A stretch of DNA of 64,000 bases from Plecoglossus altivelis (taxonomy: Eukaryota; Chordata; Actinopteri; Osmeriformes; Plecoglossidae). The notes beneath the pieces were generated by a model. The model ran no database searches and was not told the origin of the DNA. It worked only from the letters and a program-made list of their open reading frames with translations. The stretch covers positions 15,017,716-15,081,715 of the forward strand of contig BROE01000003.1 of assembly GCA_036571765.1 (NCBI GenBank). The letters are read 5' to 3'. A program made the position numbers and the translations under genes. Positions 1 through 14,100 of this stretch are shown piece after piece. Position 1 is the first letter of the stretch, and the number at the start of each line of letters is the position of its first letter.

Positions 1-220
1 TCCTCGTGCTGGCCTGGGGCTGTGAGGGCCAGAGTTAAGAGACCGCAGCTGGTCTGGAATTGGAGCTCATTTTCCTCTCAGATTCTGGGGCAGAGCAGCA
101 ACATGACAGCTGTTTGTCGGGGTGGGGGTGGGGGGGGGGGGGGGAGAGGGAAACCGAGTGGTGTTTACAGTGGGGAGGGTGACAGTAGCATTGTGACTGA
201 CGTTCTCCCTCCTCTCCCAG

Positions 221-335
221 CCTGGGGTAACCTTGGAAATGTCCTGAAGAACCAAGGCAAGATGGAGGAGGCAGAGCAGGCCTACAGGAACGCCTTGTAC
301 TACCGCAGGAACATGGCCGACATGCTGTATAACCT
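221..335 (+). CDS. tmtc2: tmtc2 coding exon A
   Basis: Acceptor ctctcccag at 212-220 and donor gtgagt from 336. The exon takes one base from the missing upstream exon (g+cc = Ala) and ends two bases into a Leu codon. It encodes a TPR containing WGNLGNVLKN and NALYYRRNMADMLYN. Confidence 0.95.
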
Positions 336-3300
336 GTGAGTGTGCTCAGGGAGCCGTCTTCTACCTTTCTGTCTGTGCTGTCCTAGAAACTACCTGTGTA
401 TGCGCTTCTACACACGTCGCTGTTTTAGTTGATCTGGGCTCTTCAGACAGAGAAAGTGCACTGCTGTACTCCCTGGGGTGTGCTCGCTGTCACAGTGCTG
501 TGATTAATCATTGTGGGTTGTGGTTTTGGAGGGGGGGTGGGGGGGGGGGGGGTGACACACCAGACTCCTACTCAGGAGGTGTTTCAAGTGCATCCTTGAG
601 ATTCACCAATGTACTCTGTCCTTTCTCGTTGTCCGAGATCACCTGATCTGAGAAGTTGAACTGTTGGCTTGTACTGTGTTCCAGCGTTCCGTGAAGGGCA
701 GACAAGTCACCGACTTTCTGCTACGTTTCCAGACGTCTCTGTAGTCTTTTGTCTTTCAGGTTCAAGCGTTTGTTTCTGTTTCAGCGGCTTGCTGCTACAA
801 GAGAACAACAAGTTCTCTGAGGCTCTGCACTACTATAAGCTGGCCATTGGAAGCCGTCCAACTCTGGCTTGTAAGTACAGCGTCTCTCTTTATGGGCCAT
901 CTCGAGCTTTAGAGGTTGTTGCCGTTTCCAGGCAACAGGAAATGGGGTGGAGGGTGAGAGCGGGTGCGAGGGGGTGAGTGTGCGAGGGAGGTTAAGCCAA
1001 GGTGAGGACAGAGCAGGGAGGAAAACACAAACAGCTACGTTACTGTATTCATGATTCAGCAGACTGCAGGCTTTTGATGCCACCCTCATGTCACTGATTA
1101 AACTGTGGCAGAATTCCATTACTTATGAATTCAGGTCAGGCCCCCTTTTCACCATTCATCTCTTTCTGCTCTCCTTCTCTCCTTTCCTCATGTCCTCCCC
1201 TTCTCTCCTCCTTTCCTCTCCTCTCTGCCTCTCCTCCTCTCCTCTCTGCCTCTCCTCTCCTCCTGTCCTCTACTCCTCTCTTCTTTCTGCCTCTCCTTCT
1301 CCCTTCTCCTCTACTCCTTTCCTCCCCCTCCTGTCCTCTCTGCCTCTCCTCTCCTCCTCTCTTCTCTCTGCCTCTTCTCCTGTCCTCCTCTCCTCCTCTC
1401 TTCTCTCTGCATCTTCTCCTGTCCTCCTCTCTTCTCTCTGCATCTCCTCCTCTCCTCCTCTCTTCTCTCTGCATCTCCTCCTGTCCTCCTCTCTTCTCTC
1501 TGCATCTTCTCCTGTCCTCCTCTCTTCTCTCTGCATCTCCTCCTGTCCTCCTCTCTTCTCTCTGCCTCTCCTCCTGTCCTCCTCTCCTCCTCTCTTCTCT
1601 CTGCATCTCCTCCTGTCCTCCTCTCCTCCTCTCTTCTCTCTGCCTCTCCTTCTCTCTTCTCCTCTACTCCTTTCCTTCTCCTCCTCTGTTTGATCATTTG
1701 ATTATCGATCATATCTCAGTCTCATAGCACTGTTCATGCGGCTGTTAACTAACCACAGCTAATCATCCTTACAGCTCCATAGTATTCAGAAGTCATGTGT
1801 TCATACGAAGATAAATCGTTTTCCCAATGTTCTGGTCACGTGATCGACCCCCGTCCTATTGTTTGTGCTCCAGTAAGAACCAGAGGAAGATCCCATCTTT
1901 CCACGGTTCTCTCTTCCTTGTCATGCAGAGAGTAATTATGATCTTAATCAAGATGATGATTAAACTGCAGTTTCCACTCAACATTCAATTATCTTTCACT
2001 GGCGATAAAGTTAATTAATTTAACTAAAGTGGTGGAGACGGAAAGAAAGTGGAAAGTAGTAAGGATGAGCTTAGAACAAAGAGCTTGTTCAAGGTTGCAC
2101 TGGAATGGCAGACTGACAACTGGAGCAAAGTTGCTTTGACCGTGGAAGGTATTGAAAGCTGCTGCTGGAGGAAAGAATGTCTGCTCTTCTCTTAGGTTGC
2201 TGGTGCAACCAAAAGCATGCTAACTGTCAACAGCCTTTTGAGTCATCCGATCAGCAGGGTTCGGACGGTATTATTGACGGTAAAGTGTATGGAGCTTCTC
2301 TGAGTGTGTTATTGGACCGGTAAGCTGGAGGATTCGTAGGTGCAGTAGAGGAGAAAGCTTTAACAGAAGTCGCACTGTACATCTGACCATGGCACCTGTT
2401 CAAAGTCTCTGACAGAGCCTGGTCCTCTGTCCTCTCAAGCGCATCCAGCCAGGTCCCCAGAGTCTGGAATATATATTGGCATAGAGAGGATGTTCTGGGC
2501 AAAGGTTTTTACAATTAGTCATGAGCTTCGTTCTCTCTGTCTTGCTCTCCTTTTCTCTTTCCTGCTCCCTCTCTCCTTTTCTCTTTCCCTCCCTCTGTCC
2601 TTTTCCTGCTCCCTCTCCCTAGCGGCCTACCTTAACACAGGCATCATCCAGATGAACCAGGGCCGTCTAGACGAGGCTCGGAAAACCTTCCTGACCTGCG
2701 CCGACATCCCCGACGAGAACCTGAAGGACCCCCATGCCCACAAGAGCTCCGTGACGAGCTGCCTGTACAACCTGGGCAAACTGCTGCACGAGCAGGGCCA
2801 CCAGGAGGTAGGCTGGAGGGTCGCAGGGGACAGCAAAGGGCCGTAGGGGGGCTGCAGGGGACCGTAGGGCCATAGGGGACCATAGGTGGCTGTGCTGCAC
2901 TGCAGCAGCACAAGAAAAGTGCCAAATGACTCCAAACTGTCCGCTCATCTCCAACCAGAGGTCTTTCTCGTGTCTTTCCCAGGAAGCCATCTCGGTGTAT
3001 AAAGAGGCAGTACAGAAAATGCCAAGACAATTTGCACCCCAAAGCCTCTACAACATGATGGGTGAGTCTGGTTTTGCACATTGATCCATGAAAACTGCAA
3101 ACATGAAAATGGAGGGATTGAAGGGGCAGGGGGGGGGGGTATTCTCTGGATACTAGGCTCGTTCTTAGTTTTGCTGTAAACCTGCTGTTGGTTATGGCTG
3201 CATATCATTTCGCTCTGTCAGGGTCAGTCGACGCTCGTGCCATCCAAAGTTTGCCGTATTCAGAGGCCCTGATTGCGCCAGGTCTGAGACGCTCGCTGTT

Positions 3301-6300
3301 TTTTTCTGAAGCATGAATTCCTTTCCTGAGGTGGACTGGGGAGTTTGAAAGCACGCTGTGGATTTCTGATAGTAGACTGTTGGTATATCAGGTTGACTGC
3401 GGTTTCTAAGATTGTAGGGTTTTGAAGGCGCTGGACCTTCAGGTTGTTAGTTTTGAGGGTGCTCTATTTTCGGAAGGTCTGTTTAAATTGAGCACCGGGA
3501 TTAGACGCTCTCAGAAATACACATGAAGCTGCTTCAAAGTCTGACTGTGGTAGTAGCAGCTCAGCACACCTATTGAGCTCCTGATGTTGGGGTTTCCAAA
3601 GTGCATTAGCACTGATCATTCACTTCCCACTGCAATAACAACCCAAGCACTCGAGTTACAGTCATGTGAAAACAGCTGTGGACCAAGTTGTGACTTTTGA
3701 TTGGGGTGGAAAAAACAATAATCTTCTATTTCAGGTGACCTCTGCTTCCACTCACATTCTTGTCAGTCAAAAAGCCATTCGGAGCTTTTTCAAAGCCCCT
3801 CTCTTTCTGTCTCTTCCTCTCGCACACCTCGCGCACGCTCACGCTCGCGGGCTCGCTCACTGTCACACGCTCGCTCGCACACGCTCGGGCCCTGTAACTC
3901 GCACGTGCGCCGTCTCTCTCTCACTCTCTCTCTCTCTTTGGAGAAGTGTAATTCCACCCAACAGTGGGCTCACCAGTGGAGCCAAATGCATCTTGACAGA
4001 GGTGCCGAGATGTGTCACAATGTTGACTAGAAAAGCCCTCACAGTTCCAGAGCTGTCTGGGCTGTGGAAGGTCATCATAGCCAGGCACTGGGTGGCCGAG
4101 TTTGGGGGGCTCCTTGAATTAAACTCCTGGAGGAAACCCTGTGAATACTAGTCATCTGTTCGTATCTGTTTACAAGCCTGATCAATCTGCTGCTTATACA
4201 AGGGAGACAGCATGAGGGAGGGAGGGAGGGAGGGAGGGAGATGCGGGCGAGCAAAGTTTGATTCCAGTCGGAATTTGGCAGCGGGCTGCTGTTTGCTGGT
4301 CTCCCAGTCTCTAGCGTGCCATGGAATGTTCTACCCCAAGATGGTGGTTTCCAATTCCGTGGAATTGTCACTTAGGATTCTGCATGCGCCATGTGGGCAT
4401 ACCCCATGTCAAGCCTCACGTTGGAGCGATTTGGAGTTGCAAGACGAATGCGCGTCCTGCGTTTTGCTTCTTTTTGCAGTTGTACATTTCGGATGTTCCT
4501 GATATGAACGATCAGGATCTCATTTGAATCCCGTTAAGAGTTATTCCATTTGGGGAACATCAGGGATTAGTGTCTACTCTTTAGTTTGCCCCCTTCACCT
4601 GATCACACACACGGGTGCTAATGGGTAACATCTTTGAAATTCATTCACTTGAGCTACATACTTGCGTACATCTGTTGAAAGAATCGGCATTTTGTGTAAA
4701 GTGTAGCCTTTATGAATGGATATCAGGTCTCACGAGTCCCTGTAAAATAGTTGGGTCGGATAATATCAGAGGGCAGAAGTTCATCAGTAATCACCACCTG
4801 CTGCTAATCTCAGTCTCTCGTCAGAGAACTGATTAGACTCAATCCTCCGCTAGTCTAGATTACATGTCCTCTAATTATCCGTGGGTGTGGATGGAATAGA
4901 GCAGCGTGTTCCTGTGTTTGGATAGGAATCCTAGCACCTGCTACATCCTCTGGCTCCTCTGGTTTTTACTAAGTCATTACACTTCCAACATTGTTTTGGC
5001 TTGTTGTCCACTATTACCGGCGCCCTCCATAAAGGATGGCAGGAGGGGTGGGAGGAAAGGAGAGAGGCCGTGTTTTGTCAGGTGGAAGGAGAGATGGATG
5101 GCTGGGTCATGTCATCGGCGCCTTATCTCTCCATCGCCACGGTGAAGTCAGACACGCTGTCAGCCGGCTCTCCTCTCATCGCCGGCCAACGCTGAGCCGC
5201 AGCCTCGCAACCGTGGAAGATATTTATTTTGACATAACCCACTGATTCTGCAGGAAGGGGTTTATTATTGTGACTCGGGACTTTACATAAATAAAGCAGC
5301 TAATAGTGTTTTGAGGAGGATCTCATTGAGTCGATGTTCATCACAGGCCGCTGAAATTAAATGGTTATCTTAACTAAGCTCTGGTCTGACCTCAGCAGAG
5401 CTTTTTTTTCATCCAATTAAATTGCAGGCTTGAGATCGGGCCTCACAATGTACTGAAGCTCTGGCATGTCTCCCTGCTCGGTCTACCTCCCTTCATGTCG
5501 TTTCTAGTTCCAACAACAAGAATATGGGTGGCTCCTCAACCTTTGACCCCCCCGCCACCCCTGACCTCCTCTTTCCCATCCCGTTACAGGAGAGGCCTAC
5601 ATGAGGCTGAACAAGTTGTCTGAAGCAGAGCACTGGTACATGGAGTCCCTCAGATCCAAACCAGACCACATTCCAGCTCACCTCACCTACGGCAAGCTGT
5701 TAGCCGTTACAGTAAGTCTTGTCTCCTCCTCTCATCTCCCTCCTCTCCTCTCCCTGCTTCTCCCTTCTCCCTGTTTGTTTGGCTCCACTCACCTCCACGC
5801 TGTTTCTTGGTCACCGGCAGTCTCTCCTACTTCAGGAGGAGAGACTGCCTGGGGAGTGGAAACCAGCCCGTCTCCACACTTAATCAATGGTCAGTGTTGT
5901 GTGTGCATGTACACACACGTGTGTGTGGGGGGGGGACTCTTATCGGCTTTCTGAAGGTTTTCCATCCTCCTGAGGGCAGAGGTGTGTGATTGAGAGCCAA
6001 TGTCACAACAAGCCTTTGTGTCCTGTCACCCACATCCCAGACGTAATGCCCAACAACTCCTTCAACAGACCCTGTGTACTAACACACAGTCAGTGGCTGA
6101 CACAAAGGGTGCAGATTGCTTTGGAGAAACAGCACAGCAGCAAAGATGTCTCCCCCTTCCTCCTCGACTTTCATCCACTCCTGCCTCCCCCCCTCCCTCA
6201 CCTGTCCCCCTCCCTCTTTGTCTGCTCCTCCACCTCCTGGCCCCAGTCCTCTGCTCTCTGCCTGCTGATCCGTCAGGTTATATGGATGACTTGAGATGGA

Positions 6301-9300
6301 GTAGAAAGGGCTGTTTGTGTGCTGGACTGGGACCGGGGACAGAGGAAGGGGAGCTGAGAGGAGGAGGGGGAGAAGGGGAGTACGACATGAGGTGCGTGAG
6401 ATCGGATCCGTCTCAGACAGAGTAGGGCCTGGGTAGGAGAGGGTGGCGTTGAGCGGGCGAGGAGGCAGCGTAAGATGGGGATCAACAGGATGGAGGTGTC
6501 GCCTCCCCCCTCCAGGTTGACGCCGCTCTCAGCCAGAGTCTAGCCTCTGACGGCAGGATACACACGTGTTCAAAGGCCCTCGGAGCTAGGATGGGCTCTG
6601 GAGCTCCACAGACTGACTGGGCCCTTCCTGCTTACGTCTCATCTCATTTCCACCCCGGAATCTGAGCTCTCCTTAAGTCCCCTTCTGTCGAGGGGTTAGA
6701 GGGATCAGGCTCAGCTGGTAAAATGATACCCTCCCTGCCTCCCTATTTGGGGCCATGCTGCCATTGATGTTTTGTATTTTCTGTCATTGTGCATACCAGT
6801 AAATATATTCTGATTTATTAGAGATGATTGGAAGGTGTGCTTACTTTATATAACTTTAGATGAACTGTATTTGTCCGCATTTGCTTCAGAATGAATTAAA
6901 CTAGAATCTACTGTATATGCTAGTACAGTAGTTTACTTAAGTAAAAACATATTTATGCATAATAAAGGTTTCAGTAAGTATGTATATTTATAGAATCAGT
7001 ACATTGTAAGTACACGTTCAGTTGTGTAGAAAATGACAAATATGTTAAGAGCGTTTCTCATTTATTTACATTTCAATTAGATCTAAGTACTGGTTACTCT
7101 TATTCTACTTAGGATGTGAGGCCGAAATAAAACTGTGAATGCATAGATATATCTATAAATATATCTCTCTATATATAGATATATAGAGAGATATATAGAT
7201 CGTATAAGATCGTATAAAGATACTCTATATATAGATATAGATATATATCTATATATAGAGAGAGAGAGAGATATATCTCTAGATACAGTATATAGATACA
7301 TATCTAGATATATATATCTATATGTGTGTGTGTGTGTGTGTGGAAGCATGCCAGACACACATATGGCTCATTATCACACCATGACATACTACATTCCATC
7401 TCCTTTACACACAAAAGATGATCTTCATCAGTCATCATGAATTCCCTCATAAGGATATATAATGGTTACAGATGGATGGTGGATTGTCCTTATTGCCTCG
7501 GGATCCTCTCTGTCTCAAAAGATTTAGCAGTCGGTTTAAAGAATGTCTTTCGGTGGTGGCGATGTAAGATGCTTGGTTAGCTGACGTGAACTGGATTCTA
7601 ACGAAAGCCCCTGGATACGGAGATATATTTGAAACTGACCTTTGTCCGTGCAGTACTCCGGGGAAGCAACGCAATTCAATATATGGAGTGCGATTCACTG
7701 ACGTTGCTTCACTTTTTCCACTGAAGAGAACCAGAAGTCACCGAGGCATGAAGGAGATTCAGTTTGGCCTAAGCGAGAGTTATTGATTCTTGGAGGCAGG
7801 TGAGAACTGAGAAGTACATTGGCCTTGCTCCTCCTCTCCTCTTCTCCGAGACTCGAAACCAAGGTGCTTCTGCCTCGGGAGGGAGGAAAGAGTCTTTCTG
7901 ACAGGTTTACAGTCTTGTTAGCCTTTACGCAGGCAGGAGTTGAGACCTGAGGGTTTTGAGATCCAGAGTGAAGATAGAAATCCTCAGCTCAAGCGGGAGG
8001 GAGGGAGGATGATGGAGGCAAACGACGAGTGTCTTAAAAGCCACAGATCTGTCGGTACTCGTCAGCCTCCAATTACGCTGTCCTGTCCTACCACGCATAG
8101 TTTTGCCTATCATGTAAAAACCTCACCTGACTATTTTACCTTGGGATACACAGAGTTCCAGAATGTTCTGCTGAGTTCTGCGGTACTTCCATCAGTCTCA
8201 CCGTTCCTCACAGCCATCCCGCTGGTACCCTTGTGTACTCTCTGACAACTGTGTTTAGTCTTGATCAAACCCAACACAGGCTGGGTGACCCTCCAGCCCC
8301 CCCTCTGGGAGTGACCGCCCTCCCGGCAGGGGACGTGGCTTCAGGGCAGCGGCTAGGATCAGAGTTGGGGGGGGGGTCGGAGCCGTTGTTTGGGGGAAAG
8401 GGCAGGGTGGCACTGTTGGGTGCCGGAGTGAGGCAGCGGGGGCGTGAAGAGGGGGTTCTGAGGGGAGAGCAGATGCTGGGGTGGCGGGAGAAGAGGGGAA
8501 GGGTGGAGTCAGTAACAAACTGAGGATATCGATGTGGTCCCCCCCTGCTGTGCGGATCTCACTGCACCTCAGGACACCCTGGTGGTGAGAGGAGGGAGGG
8601 GGGTAAGGGTGAGGGGGGGGGGGGGGGGGGCTTGTGATGAATGACTCCCTGCTGATGTGAGTCGGATTGGACCCGAGTCATTTCCTGGTCTAATGTGAAG
8701 CAGGACTCGTTCATCAAGCCCACGGTCCGCAGCCTGAGAGCTTCTGATAGAGGAAGCTTTGACTGCATCTGCTTTGCATCTGATGCCACCTGCAGATTAG
8801 AGGGTCAGCACCAGCAGCTCTGTCTGAATGGGGAAAACAGGATATTAGATGCACACAGCGAGGTGAGGGGATATAGTTGTTGGGAGGTTGACATTTACCT
8901 ATTGACCTTTCAGAGGGCTGGCTGCATTTCAGATATTTCCAGTACGATGTCCATCTCACCCAAATAGCCTCTGAGAGAGCGGATTCTAGGCAGACGGGTC
9001 AACCAACAGTATTCGGTTCCTTTCCAGGCCAAGGGGCAGAACTGCATGCTAACTAACAACAACCGAGTGGATGCTGGGTTTGCCAGGGAGAACCATTCGA
9101 TAAGTCGACATGAAAGAAAAGGGGCTTGGAATGATTCATCTTTTCCAGCCAAGCAGCCGAAGCTGACTCGGCAAACACCTCAGTTACAAAAAATAAGCAA
9201 ATAATTAGAACGGGACGAGAACAACAAACAACGAACGTGGAAAAAATCCATCCTTTTCAATCGCATCAAAACGTCGTTGAGTTCTGCACACCTCTTTGTC

Positions 9301-11117
9301 TAGACATCTAGACTAGACAGTCTAGATCTTCCCATCCCTGTTGTCTGTGTCAGATGTAAATATGGATGATGCAAGCAGCTGGCCCCAGACCACTGTTATG
9401 TGTCTGAACTTAGAACTTTGCAGCTGCTCCTTATCAGTTAGTTTTACATTTTTAGGGTATTTGGAGTGTGAAAACAAACTGTGCAAAGAGGATTCCTCTC
9501 AGAGTGGAGTTCCTAGACTCACATCCATGCCAGAACCTGTGGTAAACATGTACACTACAAATCCTATTTACCTCAGGAATCATGAAGGATATTCAAAGTA
9601 GAAAATGGTTAGGTGATTGAAGGGTAAACCAACAGCAAACAAGCTGTAATTACATTTTTGTGGGGGAAGGAATAATTATTCAAAGCATTTGAAATTGGAA
9701 TTTAGTGCTTTCACTCTACACAGCTTAATCACGCTCAAAAATGTATTCTGGGACTAGGCTGTAATATCTCGTTTGTTTGATCATTTTCATCATAAAAGGA
9801 TCCAGATTTGTGCTCCAGCGGAGTGCGTCTCCTGATTTCTTTTCGTATGCAGCGTTCACGATAACTGCTGTTAGCCTAGCGAGGCAAACGTGCGCTCCTG
9901 ATGGTGGATATGAGTGCAGCTGATGTCCAGCTGAGTCCAGGACTGTGTGACAGCAGCTGGCAGAGCTCATCTACGTCTCCTTTACTCCGTCAGAACCGGC
10001 TGGCTCGCCCATGTGAGCCTCTTTCAGAACAGATGAATGCTTTTGGCAAAAGGTTTTCTTCATTATCCCCCCCCCCNNNNNNNNNNNNNNNNNNNNNNNN
10101 NNNNNNNNNNNNNNNNNNNNNNNNNNNNNNNNNNNNNNNNNNNNNNNNNNNNNNNNNNNNNNNNNNNNNNNNNNNNNNNNNNNNNNNNNNNNNNNNNNNN
10201 NNNNNNNNNNNNNNNNNNNNNNNNNNNNNNNNNNNNNNNNNNNNNNNNNNNNNNNNNNNNNNNNNNNNNNNNNNNNNNNNNNNNNNNNNNNNNNNNNNNN
10301 NNNNNNNNNNNNNNNNNNNNNNNNNNNNNNNNNNNNNNNNNNNNNNNNNNNNNNNNNNNNNNNNNNNNNNNNNNNNNNNNNNNNNNNNNNNNNNNNNNNN
10401 NNNNNNNNNNNNNNNNNNNNNNNNNNNNNNNNNNNNNNNNNNNNNNNNNNNNNNNNNNNNNNNNNNNCCCCCACCACCACCACCACCACCACCACCACCG
10501 TGTCACTACAGACATGTATTCGGTTTCCATGACTCGATAGTATACATATCGAAACCTGTAACCCAAAATCGAAACCAAAAAGAAAAAGGACCCGGAACGT
10601 CATCCCCTCCTGTTGGTGTTGTGGTGTGTGTATCTCTCTCTCTTCTCTAGATGACGGTCTGGGGGCCACCCAGTTTCTCTGCGGTCGAGCGAGTGTTATT
10701 CGAACAGATATAATTGTGTAATGAATGAGCGCGCCGCCTCCACCGTGCGGACGGCTGTGCCAAGCGAGACATTGTGCGCTCGGACTGTAAATCTTTCTCA
10801 GGAAGACACGCACGGGTTGAAAGAATAACACCAGTACATGTGTTTTACGTCCGCTTATTAAGATTCAATGTCACTGTAGGTTTGTGGCTGGGAAAGTTTC
10901 TCATTGAAATGAATGTGGCAGAACTTGAAACAGATCATGACAGCGTGTTTAACTGCTCCTCTCAGGGCCAGAAGACTGAAGCAGAGAGATACTTTCTGAA
11001 GGCAATCCAACTGGACCCAATGAAAGGCAATTGCTACATGCATTATGGTGAGTGCCTATGATTGTTGTATTACATGTCTTCGCCATCAAGGTAAACCAAC
11101 TGTCTAAACAGTGTTGT

Positions 11118-11152
<35 letters not shown>

Positions 11153-14100
11153 GTTCAGTCTCCTGCGAGCAGATATGGGTAGAAGAAAGGGAAAGAGGCT
11201 GTTTGTCTGTCATCACAGTTTCCCACCGTCACCCGAGGCATGACACTGTGCTCCATTTAAGTTTTTGCATACAGTGCCCACCCTTATGTAAGGTGTGTGT
11301 GTGTGTGTGTGTGCCTGTGTGGATCTGTGCATGTGTGGGCCGTCCAGTGTATCAAACCCACCTCATTAGATTCCGTCTCCAGTCCCACACATCCATCTCA
11401 TTCGAGAGTGACGGCCCAGTAAAAGAATTTCCTGGATATTTCAAGGGGCTGCTGTCATATGTTCCTAACCACTTCAGTAACGCAGATTCGAAGAAATCCA
11501 TCCTCTTCCACGGCTGCGCTGGCTGTGCTGGCTGTGCTGGCCGGGGTCTGTGGAGTCCCGTCCGGGCCGTGGAGGGCTCCGCACCTCAGGCCTGCAGCGT
11601 AGGGTTCAGATTCCTCCACAGCTATTTAGGAAAGTATGCTTGGTTTCGCCCAGTGGTCTGTGTCTACTGGCTAGCTCCAATAGAGGAGCTCACCAAAATC
11701 AACATGGGATTATGCCTGTTTCAACTTGACCCTCCCTGGGAGGCCACCATGGGTTCATGCCTCCATCCGGGGTCTCGTATCCAGCCTCCAGAGAGGGGTC
11801 CAGACTCTGGCTCTGTCCAATCACCTGCGCCTAATATGCATAGAAATGGTTTACTTGCCAGAACACCTACAGGCTAACTATGGCTTCAGTCTTGATGATA
11901 GCTAGGTCTATGTTAGATCAGACCTGTCTATATCCACACACATATACACTACGCCAAATGGGCCCAAGTGAAGGCCAACCATAGACAGGGTAGTGTGCTT
12001 GCATCTCATGTTCCAGCCAGTCATTAGGAGGAAGGACACGGCTACCCATCTCCCTAGGCCAAAGGCAATACCTTCAGGCTGAGGCCTTAGCCTTCCCTCT
12101 GATGGACTCCCTTTGTGTTATGATACAGTGCTCTCTCTCTGTTTTTGTCTCTCTCTCTCTCTCTGTTTCTGTCTGTCTCTCTCTCTCTCTGTCTTTCTGT
12201 CTCTCTCTCTCTGTGTGTCTTTCTGTCTCGCTCTCCCTTTCTCTCCGTCTCTCTGTCTCTGTCTCTCTCTTCCAGGTCAGTTTTTACTGGAAGAATCTCG
12301 TCTGCTGGAGGCGGCTGAGATGGCGGAGAAGGCAGCACGCCTGGACAGCGGGGAGTTCGACGTCGTCTTCAGCGCAGCACACATGCTTAGGTGAGCATTT
12401 CAAAGGAGGAGTTTATAGTCACAACCGAAATGTCCCTGAAAGGAGACTTTGGACTCAAGTAGACAAGGATTGTAATGGTGATTCCACCACCTGTTCTGTG
12501 CAGTTGGTAGATCAAGCATATGCTGGTGTTACAGGTTTGCTGTAAGCACTACCTGGGCCACCCAAAATCGTAGTAGTTATTCATCCTCCTCCACTCAGTC
12601 CAGTAGTCACACTCCGAACAGGGAGGATAGGTTGCTGATGGAGGGGGAGTGTGTGGAAGTTTGAGAGTGTGCAGTTGATCCCCCAGGATTACAGCCCTCC
12701 AAGGCCAGAGTGGTTTATTAGACGTGTAGAGATCCCCTCCTCTGCTGCACCAGCCCAGGGAGCTGCTAGTCTGAACTCCCTCCCCTCCTTCGCTCTTTCT
12801 CTCTTCCACTCTGTCCCTTCCTTTGTCTGTCTCTCCCAAACGCTTTCTCTCCTGCTTCCTCCCTTTATGTCTCTCCCTCCCTCCTTCTCCCTGACCGCCC
12901 GCCCTCCCTCCCTCTCTCTCCCCTCCCTCCCTCCATCCCTGCCTTCTCCCCGCCCTCCATCCCTGCCTCCTTCCTTCCCTCCTTCTCCCCATCCCTCGCT
13001 CTCCCTGTGCGCCCTCCCACTCCCCTCCCTCCCTCCCTCTCTCTCTCTCTCTCTCTCTTTCTCCCCCTCTCTCTCTCTCTTTCCCTCTCCCTCTCCCTCT
13101 CCCCCTCTCTCTCTGGCTCATTCATGAGAAGCAGCTTCCAAACCCAGAGCAAGGTACACCTCGTGAGTCTGACTCAGAAATCTCCTGGAGGCTACAAGCT
13201 GTTGGTGTATTTCAACTCAAGCCGCGAGTGGAAATGTGTAAATAGAGCCATGTGCCAAGGCACAGTGTGCCACACAGAGTGAAGGCGCTAGGCGCCAACA
13301 ATATTATATTCCCTAGTTTGGAGATTTACTTGCTTGAATGTATCCAGGGATGGTTACAAGTGGGGGAAGTTATTACTCTCAAAGCCGTCAGTACAAGCGT
13401 ACATGTCTAAAAACGTTCCAGTCCTGTAAAAAGGACATTTAGCTCTTCACTCTATTTGACTAAATCTACAAAGAAAACATCTTCGTACAGCCGTTCGTAT
13501 CTTACGTCTGCACTCTGGGTCCATCTGGTGCTACAGTCCCATCAACTAGCACTGATCCAGGGTGATGGGCTCCTCTGTTGCCTCCCTCACCGCAGAGAGG
13601 ACACCCCTGGCAGCTGATGAGGACCAGGGGCTGGGCTCCTGCTCCCAGCTGCCCTGCTGGCAGGGGGTCTGGCTCTCCTCTGGAGCTCATGTTCTTTATG
13701 TGTTTGTTTTGGACCCAGACATGGAAGACCCTCAGTTCGTGGGGATGCAAGTGAATTGGTGTGGGGGAGGAGCGAAGGGGGGGGTGGGGGAGAGAAAGGA
13801 AGGAGTAAAGGTTAGCAGAGGGAAGGCTTCGTCAGATGTGCAAGCGTCTCATTGCTCTCTGGGGCCTCTGCAGTCTCTGACAAGTTTGCTTCCTCTCTCT
13901 GTTTCCCCCAGCCTTCTTTAAACAATCAGCACATTATTCCAAACGGTCCTCAGAGTGGAAGCTGTTGGAGGAAGTGGAGGCCAGGGTTGGGAGGGAGGGC
14001 AGCTTGAGTGTTCAGGCCCAAGGGAATGTGCTAATGCTGGCCTTTCAGGGCCCAGAGACCTCTGGGAGCCAGACTGTTGACTGTGTGATGCCATAACACT

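Larger units (their letters stand above)
5712..10965. other. tmtc2 intron E-F
   Basis: A 5.3 kb intron with the palindromic TATAGA array (7145-7341), an 18-G run (8613-8630) and the assembly gap (10077-10467). It has no recognisable coding sequence. Confidence 0.8.

Noticed and set aside
1177..1687. CRISPR-like regular spacing of repeats
   Set aside because: The units are contiguous C/T-rich minisatellite copies without unique spacers, and the genome is vertebrate.
1136..1727. Overlapping 133-201 codon frames on both strands (Ser/Leu/Pro-rich and Glu/Arg-rich)
   Set aside because: They are translations of a C/T-rich minisatellite. All frames are open because the repeat lacks stops. No family match and no splice context.
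9901..10831. Long frames spanning the N run (up to 286 codons)
   Set aside because: Their length comes from unknown bases. The flanks are poly(C)/(CCA)n, with no protein homology.
12549..13152. Arg/Glu/Gly-rich frame on the - strand and Pro/Ser/Leu frame on + (158-190 codons)
   Set aside because: Artefacts of the polypyrimidine tract 12775-13114.
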